Below are positions 35,036 to 45,605 of a DNA stretch of 64,000 nt, piece after piece (the first letter of the stretch is position 1; each line of letters begins with the position of its first letter). The notes beneath the pieces are model-generated. The model was not told where the DNA came from, did no database searches, and saw only the letters and a list, made by a program, of their open reading frames with translations. Made by a program: the position numbers and the translations under genes. Origin of the DNA: Sceloporus undulatus (taxonomy: Eukaryota; Chordata; Lepidosauria; Squamata; Phrynosomatidae); assembly GCF_019175285.1 (NCBI RefSeq), contig NC_056527.1:23938735-24002734 (forward strand), given 5' to 3'.

Positions 35036-36393
35036 GATTTCATGATTCTGTATCTCAGGTCAGAAAGGTAAAATCCTGCAACTCTTGGTGACCAGCATGA
35101 TCAGCCTTAAGATGGCAAAGCAACAATATTTTTTTAAAACCTTATGAATCTTCCATAAATTGGGAAAGGTGTCTAAAGGGGTATATTAGATCTTCCCTAA
35201 ACCCTTGATAACAGCAATGAAGGAGTACATGAAAAGTAGTTAGTTATTACAGGGGCCACATTTATGGTTCTGTGTGGTTTTTATAGTATTTGCTATTGAC
35301 TAAATCAAAGGGAAGAATGTTAGAACTTCTTGAAACTTCCAGATATATGCTCTGAGAAAAGAAGCTCACAAAATGTTTGCATGAACACCTATACATTATA
35401 TATTATTGATGGATTTTATGCTGAACATATTCTATGGACATAAAATCTTTAAAAGCTAAGCAAAATTTGTTATAGGAGGGGGAAAGCTGAAATGTGTTGG
35501 AATCACAAACCCACTTTAAAATTATCTATGCCCTTCAGACTCTTTACTGCCCTTGGAATTCCTTGGATTTTTTGTCTGAGCATGAACAAATTGTTTTCAA
35601 ATACGTATTGTAAGTGAGGTACACACCTCTAAGTAATTGTGTTATTCTTATTTAAAGTTCCTTTAATCTTCTTAAAAATTCCTTAGATGTTTTGCCTGGA
35701 CAGAAACAGTCACATTTATGTCAGTATTTGTCTTAAGGAAAATTAACTGGCATAACAACTTTTAAAACAACAGTAATATTTTTTTCTCTTTCTCAAGAAT
35801 GTCCTTCTCACTATGATTTTAATGTTCATACTCTAGATTTGCCAGTGAGTATTTTATATGAGGAGGAAAACAACTCAGCTGACACCCAAAAGGGAGTTTT
35901 GCAGCTGTGGGAAAAGTGTGGCCCAAGAGGTGCATATATAGCTCCAAAAGTGTTTCCGAAGTCCTGGTGACCCAGGTCTCGCCTATTTCTTTTCTTTTTC
36001 TTTTTAAATTATTTTTTTTTTACTTAACCCATAGCCTTTAGGAGCAAATCCTCCAACAGACCCTATTTGGGAGGGACAATCCCTATTAATCCTTTATTGT
36101 CTTACTTTTTCAGCTTCCTTTACAACATCCTAGTTTTTCTCTCCTGCTCCACTGTAAAACTGGTGAGTTCAAAGGAAAATAATGATGATATATAAAATTA
36201 TGTACATTAGTAAAGGTTTTAACCTGGTCTGCATACCCTCCAGGCTGCTTAAATACTCTAAAGGGATCATTTCCCATCTGATCTTGGAAGCTAAGCTGGG
36301 TAAGCCCTGGTTAATACTTAGATGGGAGACCACCCATGAATGCTGTAGGCTGTATCTCAGAAGAAAGAACTGGCAAATCCACATCTGAGTATT

Positions 36394-36614
36394 TTTTTTG
36401 TGGGTTTTTCGGGCTATGTGGCCATGTTCCAGAAGAGTTTCTTCCTGAAGTTTCACCAGCATCTGTGGCTGACATCTTTCTCTGAAGATTTCTCTGAAGA
36501 TGCCAGCTACAGATGCTGGCGAAACGTCAGGAAGAAACTCTTCTGAAACATAGCCACATAGCCCGAAAAACCCACAAAAAACTATGGATGCCGGCCATGA
36601 AAGCCTTTGACTTT
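36394..36614 (+). mobile_element. Penelope-like retroelement fragment, inverted-duplicate form, 13-bp target duplication
   Basis: The left half (TTTTGTGGGTTTTTCGGGCT..) is an inverted copy of the right half (..GCCCGAAAAACCCACAAAA), and the right end continues into GGATGCCGGCCATGAAAGCC. Duplications ACATCTGAGTATT at 36381-36393 and 36615-36627 flank it, a length typical of retroposition rather than of DNA transposons. Assignment to Penelope-like elements rests on my recognition of the repeat and on its hammerhead-like motif, so it is an inference. Confidence 0.6.
36490..36532 (+). ncRNA. Hammerhead-ribozyme-like motif in Penelope-like repeat
   Basis: The core reads CTGAAGA (36494-36500), then stem II GCCAGC/GCTGGC (36502-36507 with 36515-36520), then GAAA (36521-36524), then CGTC (36525-36528). 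Stem I pairs TTCT (36490-36493) with AGGA (36529-36532). Stem III is the 2-bp AC/GT, so activity would probably need a dimer, as in known short-stem-III hammerheads. Predicted cleavage follows C36528. One extra U at the base of stem II departs from the strict consensus. Confidence 0.6.
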
Positions 36615-36631
36615 ACATCTGAGTATTCCTT

Positions 36632-36934
36632 GGCCTGATACAAACGGGCCTCGTCACGCACTAGGGTGACAAGGGCATAACAATGGCGGCCCCCCGTATA
36701 CATGGTGCTGCCATTGTTACGTAAGTGCCACACAGCATCCACACACTGCCACATGGTGCTTACATAATGAATGCGCCAGTGGCGCAGTCATTACATCACC
36801 GCCGCAGCTCTAGAAGCTTTTTGCGGATTTTTTTTCCGCCAGCGGGAAGCCACACGGTTTGGCAGCTGCAGCTTCCCTCTGGTGGAAAAAGAGGCACTGG
36901 GAGGCAGCTGGTTTTCAGCGGTCTGTACTGCACC
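36632..36934 (+). mobile_element. Multi-hairpin TIR element, copy 5, inserted in a 5S-SINE (CTT duplication)
   Basis: The element runs from GGCCTGATACAAACGGGCC to CGGTCTGTACTGCACC and is flanked by CTT (36629-36631 and 36935-36937). Stem-loops include TAACAATGGC/GCCATTGTTA. The flanking sequence joins into a continuous 5S-derived SINE when the element is removed. Confidence 0.7.
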
Positions 36935-37344
36935 CTTGTAAGAAAAAAAAACCCTAGGAAATTCATGGGGTTTCCTTTATGTCTACAGGTAACTTGAAGG
37001 CACACACACACACACACACACACTCTCTCTCCAACTGTCAAAGCTTGACAAGGACATTCCTGATTAATCCTCTATTGTCCCACTTTTTCAGCCACTTTTA
37101 AAATGTTGCAGTTTCTTTCTGCTCCTCCCATTTCTCCCCTGCGCAAGAGCACAATAACATTTTTAAAACAGTGCTTTTGTGTTGCTTTCCTTCATGTCTT
37201 CAAGGCTATTTGTACAAAGATATTTTCCTGATGAAGTGCATAGCCTAAGTTACTTGAGTCAACTTTAGTGCTGCCAGATCTTCAAAACAGCAATAAGGGA
37301 CAGTGAAAAATTATGACATGCAGGGTTGACAATCAGAAAATAGG

Positions 37345-37512
37345 TACAGTCTGCCCTCACCTTACACGGGGGATCCATTCCAGACACCTCCCCCCCCCCC
37401 CCCCGCGTAAGGCAAATTGAGTGTATGTTGAAGCCCCATTCTTTAAGCCTCGCCATCCGCATGACCTCAAGTCCGCATATGGCGAGCCCATGTACGGCAC
37501 GGGTACACTGTA
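37345..37512. mobile_element. Pogo-like MITE with C-run expansion
   Basis: The ends TACAGTCTGCCCTCACCTTA and ACGGCACGGGTACACTGTA are imperfect inverted repeats with TA borders. A run of about 18 C lies at 37388-37405. Confidence 0.5.
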
Positions 37513-38751
37513 TTATCAAGATTACGTTCTACCTAAATAGCAAAGGGAAATATTGATTTGCCATGTATTTCCCTGTAAAATTAACATACTGTCTACATTC
37601 ATAAATTACATAATAAATACAGTACATTTCTGTATTTATGAAAGTCTCATTAAAATATGGGGATTTTTGGCATCTTGTTCAGTCTACAGAAAAGGAAATG
37701 CTTTCCAACCCTCAAATACGGCACATTCCTTCAAAGAAGGGATGCATGCCAGCCTTATAAGGGGCAAGCTTTCCAGCTCTCAGTTAAGGGGCATCCTTTA
37801 TAATAAAGGAGATCTGGCAACACAAGTCACCGTAATTTTGCATGAAGACTCCAGTGAGGTGAACGAATATAACAGTCATTCATACCCAGTACTCCTATTG
37901 AACAAAGTTGAGGCAACTCACTTCAGGTGGCAGATCTGGGGGAAAGAGAAAGAATAACATGAAAAGGGGCAATAAATAGCCAATGATTGAATCATTATAT
38001 GTTTTAACTTGTGGTACAGTGTTTCCCCCAAAATGATCTAGGACATCTCTGCAATGAGTTTAAAACCCAAGCATTCTGAAATGGCCATAGTGGGAGAAGG
38101 ACTGCATCATCCGACAATAAAAAGAACATAAAGCACTGCAATCCTTTCTTCAAATCTGCATTGGTTTTCCCATTGGACTGGTTTACAGATCATCGAATGA
38201 GAGGTTAACAGTGACATTTATGGACAGTCATTTTGTTTAAATGAATATGCAACTGCATTTCTAACACAAAACACAAAACATTTTTATTTCCCCTTCCACT
38301 GAATGAGGGCAATTGGTCTCCACATCAATTAAAAGAAGTTGTATGTTTTATTACTGGCATTCTTTGTGTGAAGATAATGAGTTTGGTAACCTTTTAGCAG
38401 ATGCCTTGGAAAAAGCTCATAGCACATTACACAAGATTTGAATTGGCAAGCTTATACATACAGATGAAAATTGTGCACATATAATTTTCCAGTATTGCTG
38501 CCTAGCACTGAAATTCACAATCTTTGGTTCTCCAGTTGTTTTGAACTTCACCTCCTAGTATGGCCAGTGTTCAGAAACTGTAGGAAATGTAGACCAAAAC
38601 ATCTGAGGACCAACATGTGAGAACTACTGGCCTAAAGGAACGTGTGTATGTAGCACCTCTCTTAAAATAAAAGCATTTCCATTAGTCCCTTGTAGCATTT
38701 GGAGCTGGTATATAATTCCTTTGCTCAATAGCCAAATTGTATCATTACCTA

Positions 38752-38880
38752 GAGGCACCAGATGCTATAGGCCAGATTTTCAGAGGAAGGGACTGGCAAA
38801 ACCACCTCTGAGTATTCCTTGCCTAAGAGGGGTTGCCATAAAGTGAAAGCACGTACACACACTTCAAAGCACATAACACC
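38752..38880 (+). mobile_element. 5S rRNA-derived SINE body fragment
   Basis: CACCAGATGCTATAGGCC, GGAAGGGACTGGCAAAACC and GAGTATTCCTTGCCTAAGAG match the SINE body. It is 5'-truncated. Confidence 0.6.
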
Positions 38881-39671
38881 AACACTAACATTGCAATTGC
38901 AATTTAACAAAGAATAACTTTATTCTGTTTGCATTTCCTTCTTTCATTATATTCATCATTATGTGAGTGTGGTCTTAATAAATGAGAGATGAGGAATATT
39001 AGACAGTAACTATAATAATAACTTACTAGGTTTAGAGACATGGGACTGTAATTGTAACTAATTGTTTTTTAAAAGTAACACCAACACTTCAACATTAGAG
39101 TAGCAAAGTCAGAGTATCTATGTTTGGTTCAAAACTAGGCTGTGAAATTTTGATTGCTGAGATGAAAACTGCTACTCTTCCTTCTCCACTGCCATACCCA
39201 GAAAGAACATAGGTCAGTATTTAAATTAAATAATTGGCAATTTTCTCTGTTTGTGTAAGACTCAAAAACAATGCTGCCTGAAACAACCTGCTTCGTTCTG
39301 TATAATGCCTGCACTGGCCCCCGGTTTGCTATGTAGACACATGGTAGTTGTCACTGAACTAAATCGGCTGCAAAACCAAAGTTTGATCCTCAAGGATACT
39401 TATTCTGAAATTTCAGTTGTCTCCTTTGAGTATTAGTTCCACTTTGATTACTCAGGCAAAGAAAAGAAAAGGACAGTTATTCTTTCTGTTTATCTAAGGT
39501 ACTACTCTGTTTTTTATTTTAAAGCAACAATAACAATCTTGCTTCATCATTTTTCAAAAAAAACATTCTTCAGAAGAAAAAAAAGGAACAAGCTTGCTTT
39601 TACTAAGACAAGCATGATGAGGTTTTATATGTAGGGGAGCAAAATGTTGTTTTATTATTTCATTCCTCATG

Positions 39672-39962
39672 AATGCCACTCTATTCTGCTTTAGTCAGGC
39701 CTCACCTGAAATGCTGCATCCAGCTCTGGACACCACAATTCAAAAGGATGTGGAGAAGCTGAAGCATGTCCAGAGGAGGGTGACCAAAATGGTGAAGGGT
39801 CTGGAAGCCATGCCTTATGAGGAGAGATTTGGGGAGCTGGGTATGTTTAGCCTGGCGAAAAGAAGATTAAGAGGTGATATGATAGCCCTGTTGAAATATT
39901 TGAAGGTATGTCATATTGAGGATGGAACGCGTTTGTTTTCTACTCCTCCAAACACGAAGGGG
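39672..39962 (+). mobile_element. CR1 LINE 3' region, interrupted by hAT-like MITE
   Basis: It reads CACTCTATTCTGCTTTAGTC, GAGGGTGACCAAAATGGTGA and AGATTAAGAGGTGATATGA, CR1 sense sequence ([10 protein letters not shown] in translation). The MITE at 39963-40116 ends it. Confidence 0.8.
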
Positions 39963-40116
39963 CAGGGACGTAGCTAGGATTTTAGGAAGGGGGGGGTCCA
40001 GACTAAGTGCCACCATTATAATGGGGCTTGGGTGCAGCGGCGCAGCAGCAAACACCATTCATTTTTCTAATGGAAGGGGGGGTCCGGACCCCAAGACCCC
40101 CCCGGCTACGTCCCTG
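39963..40116. mobile_element. Short hAT-like MITE inserted in a CR1
   Basis: The ends are CAGGGACGTAGCTAGG and CCGGCTACGTCCCTG, both G/C-run rich inside. The flanks GAAGGGGC and TAAGGGGC (overlapping the first base) are an 8-bp duplication with one mismatch, as expected for hAT. CR1 sequence occurs on the left side. Confidence 0.65.
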
Positions 40117-40682
40117 TAAGGGGCAAAGTGGACAGGTGGCTTGGAGTGACCTTTGGGTGCTCCCCTGATTTGACTGGGACCACAGCGACTGGACAGAACA
40201 CTTTTCAAGCAGGCTGCCACAGCAGTCCCTTTTGCCAGTGGCTTTAGGTTGCCTTACGTGGCCTCAGAGTGGCTTCCGGCAGCATCAGGGGCATGTCTTG
40301 TCTGCACACCATTCCCCCGAAGCAGCCAGAAGCTGTATTGTCAAGCCTGAGTAGCAACATGGTTCCAGGGTCTCAGGGAGGACTTTTTAAAAGGGGGGGG
40401 AGGAAAAGAAACATGACATGCATAGTGCTATGCAATTGTAAAACATTCATTTAATGCATGTCATAATACACCTCTGCATTTTTCTTCTGTACGTATACTG
40501 TATATGATTTGTCACTTTGGTGACATTTAAAAATCTATATTGAATGCCAGAACTGGGAATTCATCTCCTAATGTAGGGGAGTTTAACACTGAAGCTTCAC
40601 ACAAGAGAGATCATGAACACTATCATAATTTTATTTGGAGTGAGCATTATCTGATTTTTTTAAAAAAAAATCTCCTTCTTTT

Positions 40683-40883
40683 CAGTGGATATAAAAATCT
40701 GTGGATACTCAAATCCTATTAAATACAATAGCATGGTAAAATGGTGTCCCTTATATAAAACGGCAAAAACAAGCGTTGCTTTTTGAAATGTGTGTACACA
40801 CACACACACACACACTTCAAAAAGCAAACCATGGATGGTTAAATCCATGGATAAGGAATCTGTAGATACTGATGGCTAACTAT
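40683..40883 (+). mobile_element. Tigger/pogo-like MITE, copy 3, with (AC)n expansion
   Basis: It shares CTCAAATCCTATTAAATACA and AAAATGGTGTCCCTTATATA with the other copies. The centre carries an (AC)n tract at 40795-40815. The right end is TACTGATGGCTAACTATA. Confidence 0.6.
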
Positions 40884-41340
40884 ATAGATGTTGTCTACAG
40901 ATGTGTGCTGTCAGGATTAAAGAGCCAGTGTTAGCAAAGCCTAGTTAAAGCATACATAATTTAAAATTTTAGCAGGCTACATTCTTATTCATCAGAAAAC
41001 CAAAGTGCTCTCTTTTTCCCCTTTTCACATTTTCTCCATCTGCTTTCACTTCACCCATTCTCAAGAGACTGACCTTGGATCTCTCTGGACAGCCTCAACT
41101 CCTTTCCCTCCTGCTCATTAACCACCAAACAATCTGACTAACAGTCTTAGCAATTAACACACTACTGCATGTCCCATCATTTAGCAACAGTATTCTATAA
41201 TACATTGTGAGCAAGGAAAGCAAAGCTATGACCAACAATTCCAGCTCTCTTAACCATGGCAGGCAAATGGAAGGACTCAGCTCCTGACATTATTCATTAA
41301 GAATGTCACATTTAACATTTTTCAAGCATTATCTCCTTTT

Positions 41341-41530
41341 TGTTGTTATTGCTGTGTGTATTTCCATCTTATGAGGATCCCTAAGGTGAACCTGTAGCAG
41401 GATTTTCTTGGCAAGATTTGTTCAGAGGAGGTTTGCCATTGTCAGCCTCTGAGGCTGAAAGAGTGAGACTTATCCAAGGTCAGCTAGTGGGTTTCCATGC
41501 CTGGATTTGAACCCTGATTTCCAGAGTCTT
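41341..41530 (-). mobile_element. tRNA-derived SINE, diverged
   Basis: The plus strand has TTGTTGTTATTGCTGTGTG, CTTGGCAAGATTTGTTCAGA, CAGCCTCTGAGGCTGAAAGA and TTTGAACCCTGATTTCCAGA, the antisense of the SINE from tail to B-box region. Confidence 0.7.
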
Positions 41531-41764
41531 AATCACATAAATTCAGATGTCAGGAAAGAGGTTCTCCTATCCTAGGAAGAGGGTTTATTTTTCTCTCTAT
41601 CAAATATCATCATCATTCAAATCTTTTAGGACTTAGTTTAAAAAACAATTTAAAATAGTTAAAAATTCACAAAATATAAAAGTTAAAAAATGATTACACT
41701 ATCAACCCCCCCCCCCAAAAAAAAATATATGATAGTGTTCTTTAAAAAGCCAACAAAAACTACA

Positions 41765-42260
41765 AACAGAAAATCCAACATATTAATTTAGGTAGGCCAG
41801 GCCTTGTACAATGAGTGCTAAAAGGCCTGACAAAACAGAAAAGTCTTCACTTCTCTGCAGAAGGACATTAGCAAGGATAGCAGTCTAACCTCTGGAAAAA
41901 AAGTTTCAGAGCCTTGGAGCAGCCACTCAGAAGGCCCTCTCCTGTGTTCCACAAGATGTACCTGTGCCAGAGAAAGACCTCTAAGTAGATCTCAAAACTC
42001 CAGGCAGGTTCCTAAGGGAGAATATTCTTCTTCAAATAACCTGGACCTATAGATCAAAAGCAGCACTTTGATCAGTGTCTGGAAATGGACCAGCAGCTAG
42101 TGAAGCAAGGGAATCTGTACTCCCAGTAGCCAGCCTGTTAACAAAAGCAGCTCCACATAGAGCATGCAGTAATGCATTATTGAAATTACAGCCAACACAC
42201 AGAGAGAAGCAGTCTGGGGAGAGTGTCTTTGGCTGGAGGAAAAGAAATGGGTATTCTTGA
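41765..42260 (-). mobile_element. Diverged L2-like LINE fragment
   Basis: The plus strand carries GGAAATGGACCAGCAGC, GCAGCACTTTGATCAG and AGGCCCTCTCCTGTGTTCC, which correspond to the antisense of the L2 reverse-transcriptase C-terminus. No intact frame is left. Confidence 0.45.
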
Positions 42261-42578
42261 TCTGCACTTGGAGATTCTAGATTCTGGACTGCTCAACTTT
42301 ACTATTCATGTTGTTAGCACTCCATTTTTGCATCAGTTAACACAATGCAGTGCTTGCATTACTTGACCTTTGAATGTCACAAGTGTTCCTTTAGTAAAGA
42401 ACTTCCCTTCCTACAATCACATATTTTATGTCTGTTTCTGATTTTTTTGGGGGGGAGGGGTGTCCAAGGAGAAGATTTTCTCATCTCCTGTTTGATCCTT
42501 TTAACTGGAGATCCCAGGGACTAAACCTGAGACCACTTGATTGCATAGCATTATTGCATTTAAAATTTAATTTTATGA

Positions 42579-42653
42579 GGGCAGGGAACCGTCTAATTAA
42601 AAAGATTGTATGTATGGCGCTGTGTAAATTTACAGCACTTCATAAATAAAGGC

Positions 42654-42695
<42 letters not shown>
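42579..42695 (+). mobile_element. L2 3' end with (TAA)n
   Basis: GGGCAGGGAACCGTCTAATT, AAATTTACAGCACTT and ATAAATAAAGGC(TAA)n match the 3' end of the L2 at 14281, truncated on the 5' side. Confidence 0.75.
42655..42695. repeat. (TAA)n microsatellite at L2 tail
   Basis: About 14 TAA units seeded by the L2 3' end. Confidence 0.9.
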
Positions 42696-42697
<2 letters not shown>

Positions 42698-42873
42698 TAT
42701 AGCCTGTCTTTCCTCCAGTATGGAACCCAAGGTGGCTTACAACAAAGCTAAAATAAAATAAGGTTAAAAGGGTTTGTGCTCTATTACCAAGCTATAGTCT
42801 TTCATGATCTACCATGGAATAATGAGACCAGACACAGAGAGTTGTGTTAAATAGGGACTATTTTATTGACTTA

Positions 42874-43230
42874 GGCGGGTTACATACCGCCATTTGGGAC
42901 GTCCTCAGGACGTCCCAGTTTAAAAAAGGGGCGTCTCTTCTAGACGCCCCTACTCCTGTTACGGACTCTGTCCGTAACAAATGGTGGCGGCCGTTCCACA
43001 CGGCCGCCACCATCTTGACGCTCTGCGTCCGCACGTCGCACCCTGGAAATGACGCCGCGAGTGCGTCACTAGCACCTCGCGGCATCTCTTCCAGGGAGCA
43101 AGAAGGAGCGCGATTTTTGCGCTCCTTCTTGGCAGCATCCGGGAACTGCACCGTTTGACTGCTGCGGTTCCCAGACGCTGCAATCAGCGGCGGTGCGAGA
43201 CAGCCCCTTCTGGGCCGTCTGTAACGTGCC
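42874..43230 (+). mobile_element. Multi-hairpin GC-rich TIR element, copy 4 (best preserved)
   Basis: The ends GGCGGGTTACATACCGCC and GGGCCGTCTGTAACGTGCC are imperfect inverted repeats, with TTA and ATA outside. At least five perfect or near-perfect stem-loops follow one another: 42896-42916 (GGGACGTCCT arm, 1-nt loop), 42928-42950 (GGGGCGTCT arm), 42958-42978 (GTTACGGAC arm), 42983-43011 (GGTGGCGGCCG arm) and 43100-43130 (AAGAAGGAGCGC arm). No open frame relates to a transposase. It is probably mobilised in trans by a PIF/Harbinger-type enzyme, which is inference from the 3-bp duplications. Confidence 0.75.
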
Positions 43231-44033
43231 ATAGAATCTATTTGTGATGATCCTGGCAGGAGGAACCTGATGCAGGTTCAGCTGAGGCTGTGTATGGAAA
43301 GAGGTATATGGAGGGGTGGGCGGCTCTTTTGTTGCCTCTAACCACCACCCAGCATCCTAAGCACATTATGCTCAATGCAAAGGTCTCTGGTCTCCAGCCC
43401 TTGTTGCCTCTCCACAGCAGCTTCCAGGACCCCATTTCCTCACCACAGTGCCCTGCTCCCCCAGTGGGTAGAGTCCTTGGGCATTTCAGAGTAAGATCTT
43501 TCAGAAGCCAGAATTCCAGAAAACAGCCTTGTGGTTGTCCCAACCAAAGCTCGGAAGACCGACCATGGTAGCCAAGGGGTTTGGAGAGTTATATTCCAAA
43601 AAGTAAACTTCCCAACCTTTACACCAGCAGAGTATAGACAAGGTGGAGAGGGTGGGGACTAGAGGACATTTGGCTCCGCTTCCACGATGAAGGAGACACT
43701 TCCTCTGACACCCAGAGGTCTGGATGCAATCAATGAATGCCATTCATGCCACATCTAAGAAGAAGTTATGTACAAGCCAGTGCAGCAGACATTAGCAAAA
43801 GGCTTAGTTACAGAGCCTTTCTATAGCCAGAAAAAGTAACTTGCACTCAAAATGTTTATTTTCATTGTCCATTAGTGTATGTTGTGTATTGCCTGTCGGT
43901 GTTGATAAAGCCACAACGTTCATATGTGAATGGATCATCACAAACTGAGCAGAAGGGACAGAACTTCAGTCCTCCACTACTTTTCAAAGGTCATGTCAAC
44001 ATTTAGCTGCCAATGCCAAACAATTGTAGGTGC

Positions 44034-44290
44034 ATCATTTTTTGTGGGTTTTTCAGGCTATGTGGCCATGTTCTCGAAGAGTTTATTCCTGACGTTTCAC
44101 CAGCATCTGTGGCTGGCATCTTCAGAGAATACTGGCATGGAAGTAAGTGTGTGTGTGTTGTGTGACCCTGGGTAGGGAGGAGTGATTCCCATGTTAATCT
44201 GTGTATTGTTCTGTTGTTGCTGGCAGGTAGGTGCATGTGTAAATTGATCTATGTGAAGAAGAGGGCGGATACACTGCTAGTGACAGGTAA
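44034..44290 (-). mobile_element. Penelope-like retroelement fragment, second copy
   Basis: On the minus strand it has the same order as the right half of 36394-36614: GCCAGTATTCTCTGAAGATG, GAAACGTCAGGAA, then GCCTGAAAAACCCACAAAAA. The region to about 44290 on the plus strand is probably its upstream part, with an uncertain boundary. Confidence 0.5.
44087..44129 (-). ncRNA. Hammerhead-ribozyme-like motif, second copy
   Basis: On the minus strand: stem I TTCT, core CTGAAGA (44119-44125), stem II GCCAGC/GCTGGT with one G-U pair, then GAAAC, GTC and AGGA (44087-44090). The conserved boxes are unchanged relative to the first copy although the surrounding sequence differs. Confidence 0.6.
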
Positions 44291-44349
44291 CATATTAATG
44301 AGTTGTGAATCTGCCCAAAGTTCCCTCACTGCAGTTATTCACTCTTCTC

Positions 44350-44556
44350 TACCAATGCAGTTTGACACTGCTTCAACTGTGATGACTCAGTGCTATGGAA
44401 TTACTGTATGAGATTTGTAGTTTTGTGAGATATTTAGCCTTCTGTCAGAAAGCTCTGGTGCCACAACAAACTACAAATCCCAGAATTCCATAGGATGGAA
44501 CCATCACAAAGCCATGTGAAAACAGCATTAATTCTGCAGTGTGGCAGCAGTCCTAG
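44350..44556. mobile_element. Palindromic MITE of the 'acactgcagaaata' family
   Basis: The left arm starts at GCAGTTTGACACTGC. The right arm ends TTAATTCTGCAGTGTGGCAGC. The mid-region has the family's mirrored ATTTGTAGTTTTGTGAG and ACTACAAATCCCAGAATTC blocks. Confidence 0.65.
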
Positions 44557-45104
44557 TGAGAATAGTCAAAGGCAGAAACAGAACTCTAAAAGTTGCATTT
44601 AACTACAAAAGTGTGTTTTGTTTTTTCTCTGCAATGGTACATTGGCTGAGAACTCTGTGTTTTAACAGAGACATTCATTGATTGTTACAGATGAGCAAAT
44701 CTGAAGTACATCTTGATATCTCTTAATCTCTCTCTTGGCATGGGAAAACATCAGGTTTCATAATACTCTGGCAGAAATATCACATTCACTCAATGTTACG
44801 GTAATAAAAACTCAAACTGTCTCCACCTGCCTATTGTGTAAGGTGACTTCATTTTTTAAAAAGGAAAAATAAGAACAGCACTTCATAGGATTCAGTTCAG
44901 GTGAACAAGCTGATCTCATGGTTCATCCCATTATCTATGACACTTTGTGTAAGGCTATTAAAAAAAATCAGTTCTTTCTGTAACAGGAGTCATAATTGGC
45001 TATAACCAGAATTCTGTGAAATGTAGTGCACAGCATGATATTTTAGAAGCCCCAACATGCCCCAACCCATGCTTTTATGAATAAACTTGTGAATTCACTC
45101 CAAA

Positions 45105-45605
45105 GCAATCTGGAATACTGTGTTCAGTTCTGGGCACCACAATTCAAGAGGGATGTTGACAAGCTGGAACACATCCAGAGAAGGGCAACCCAAATGGTAA
45201 AAGGTCTGTAAACCATGCCCTATGAAGAGTAGCTTAGGTAGCTAGGTATGTTTAACCAGAAGAGAAAGTTAAGACAGGATAGCCATGTTTGAATATTTGA
45301 AAGGATGTCATATTGATGAAGGAGCAGGCTTTTCCTTAGAAAGATACTAGGGCGTGAGAGCAATGGATTCCAGTTAAAGGAAGAGATTCCACCTAAACAT
45401 TAGACAGAATTTCCTGATGGTAAGCTGTGTTCAATAGTGGAACATGCTGTTTCAGAGCATGGTGGAGTCTCTTTCTTCTTTGAAGGTTTTCAAACAGGGC
45501 TGGATGGCCACCTGTTGGGAGTGCTTTATGTCTTCCTGCATGGCAGGGGATTGGAATGGATGGCCCTTGAGGTCTCTTCCAATCCTATGGTTCTAACCAT
45601 GCATA
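45105..45605 (+). mobile_element. CR1 LINE 3' region
   Basis: It reads CAATCTGGAATACTGTG, GGGCACCACAATTCAAGAG, CAGAGAAGGGCAACCCAAAT and ends near TTCCAATCCTATGGTTCTA, the CR1 terminus. Moderately diverged. Confidence 0.8.

Larger units (their letters stand above)
36264..37022 (+). mobile_element. 5S rRNA-derived SINE, split into three parts by two insertions
   Basis: Part one (36264-36393) keeps the 5S block CATCTGATCTTGGAAGCTAA..GCCCTGGTTAATACTTAGATGGGAGACCAC, which contains the type-1 internal promoter region. Part two (36615-36631) and part three (36935-37022, ending in an (AC)n tail) continue the SINE body GAGTATTCCTT and AAAACCCTAGGAAATTCATGGGG. A Penelope-like insertion and a multi-hairpin element occupy the gaps. 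Confidence 0.8.

Noticed and set aside
36264-36360. Genuine 5S rRNA gene
   Set aside because: Only part of the 5S sequence is present, with many changes, followed by SINE body and tail.
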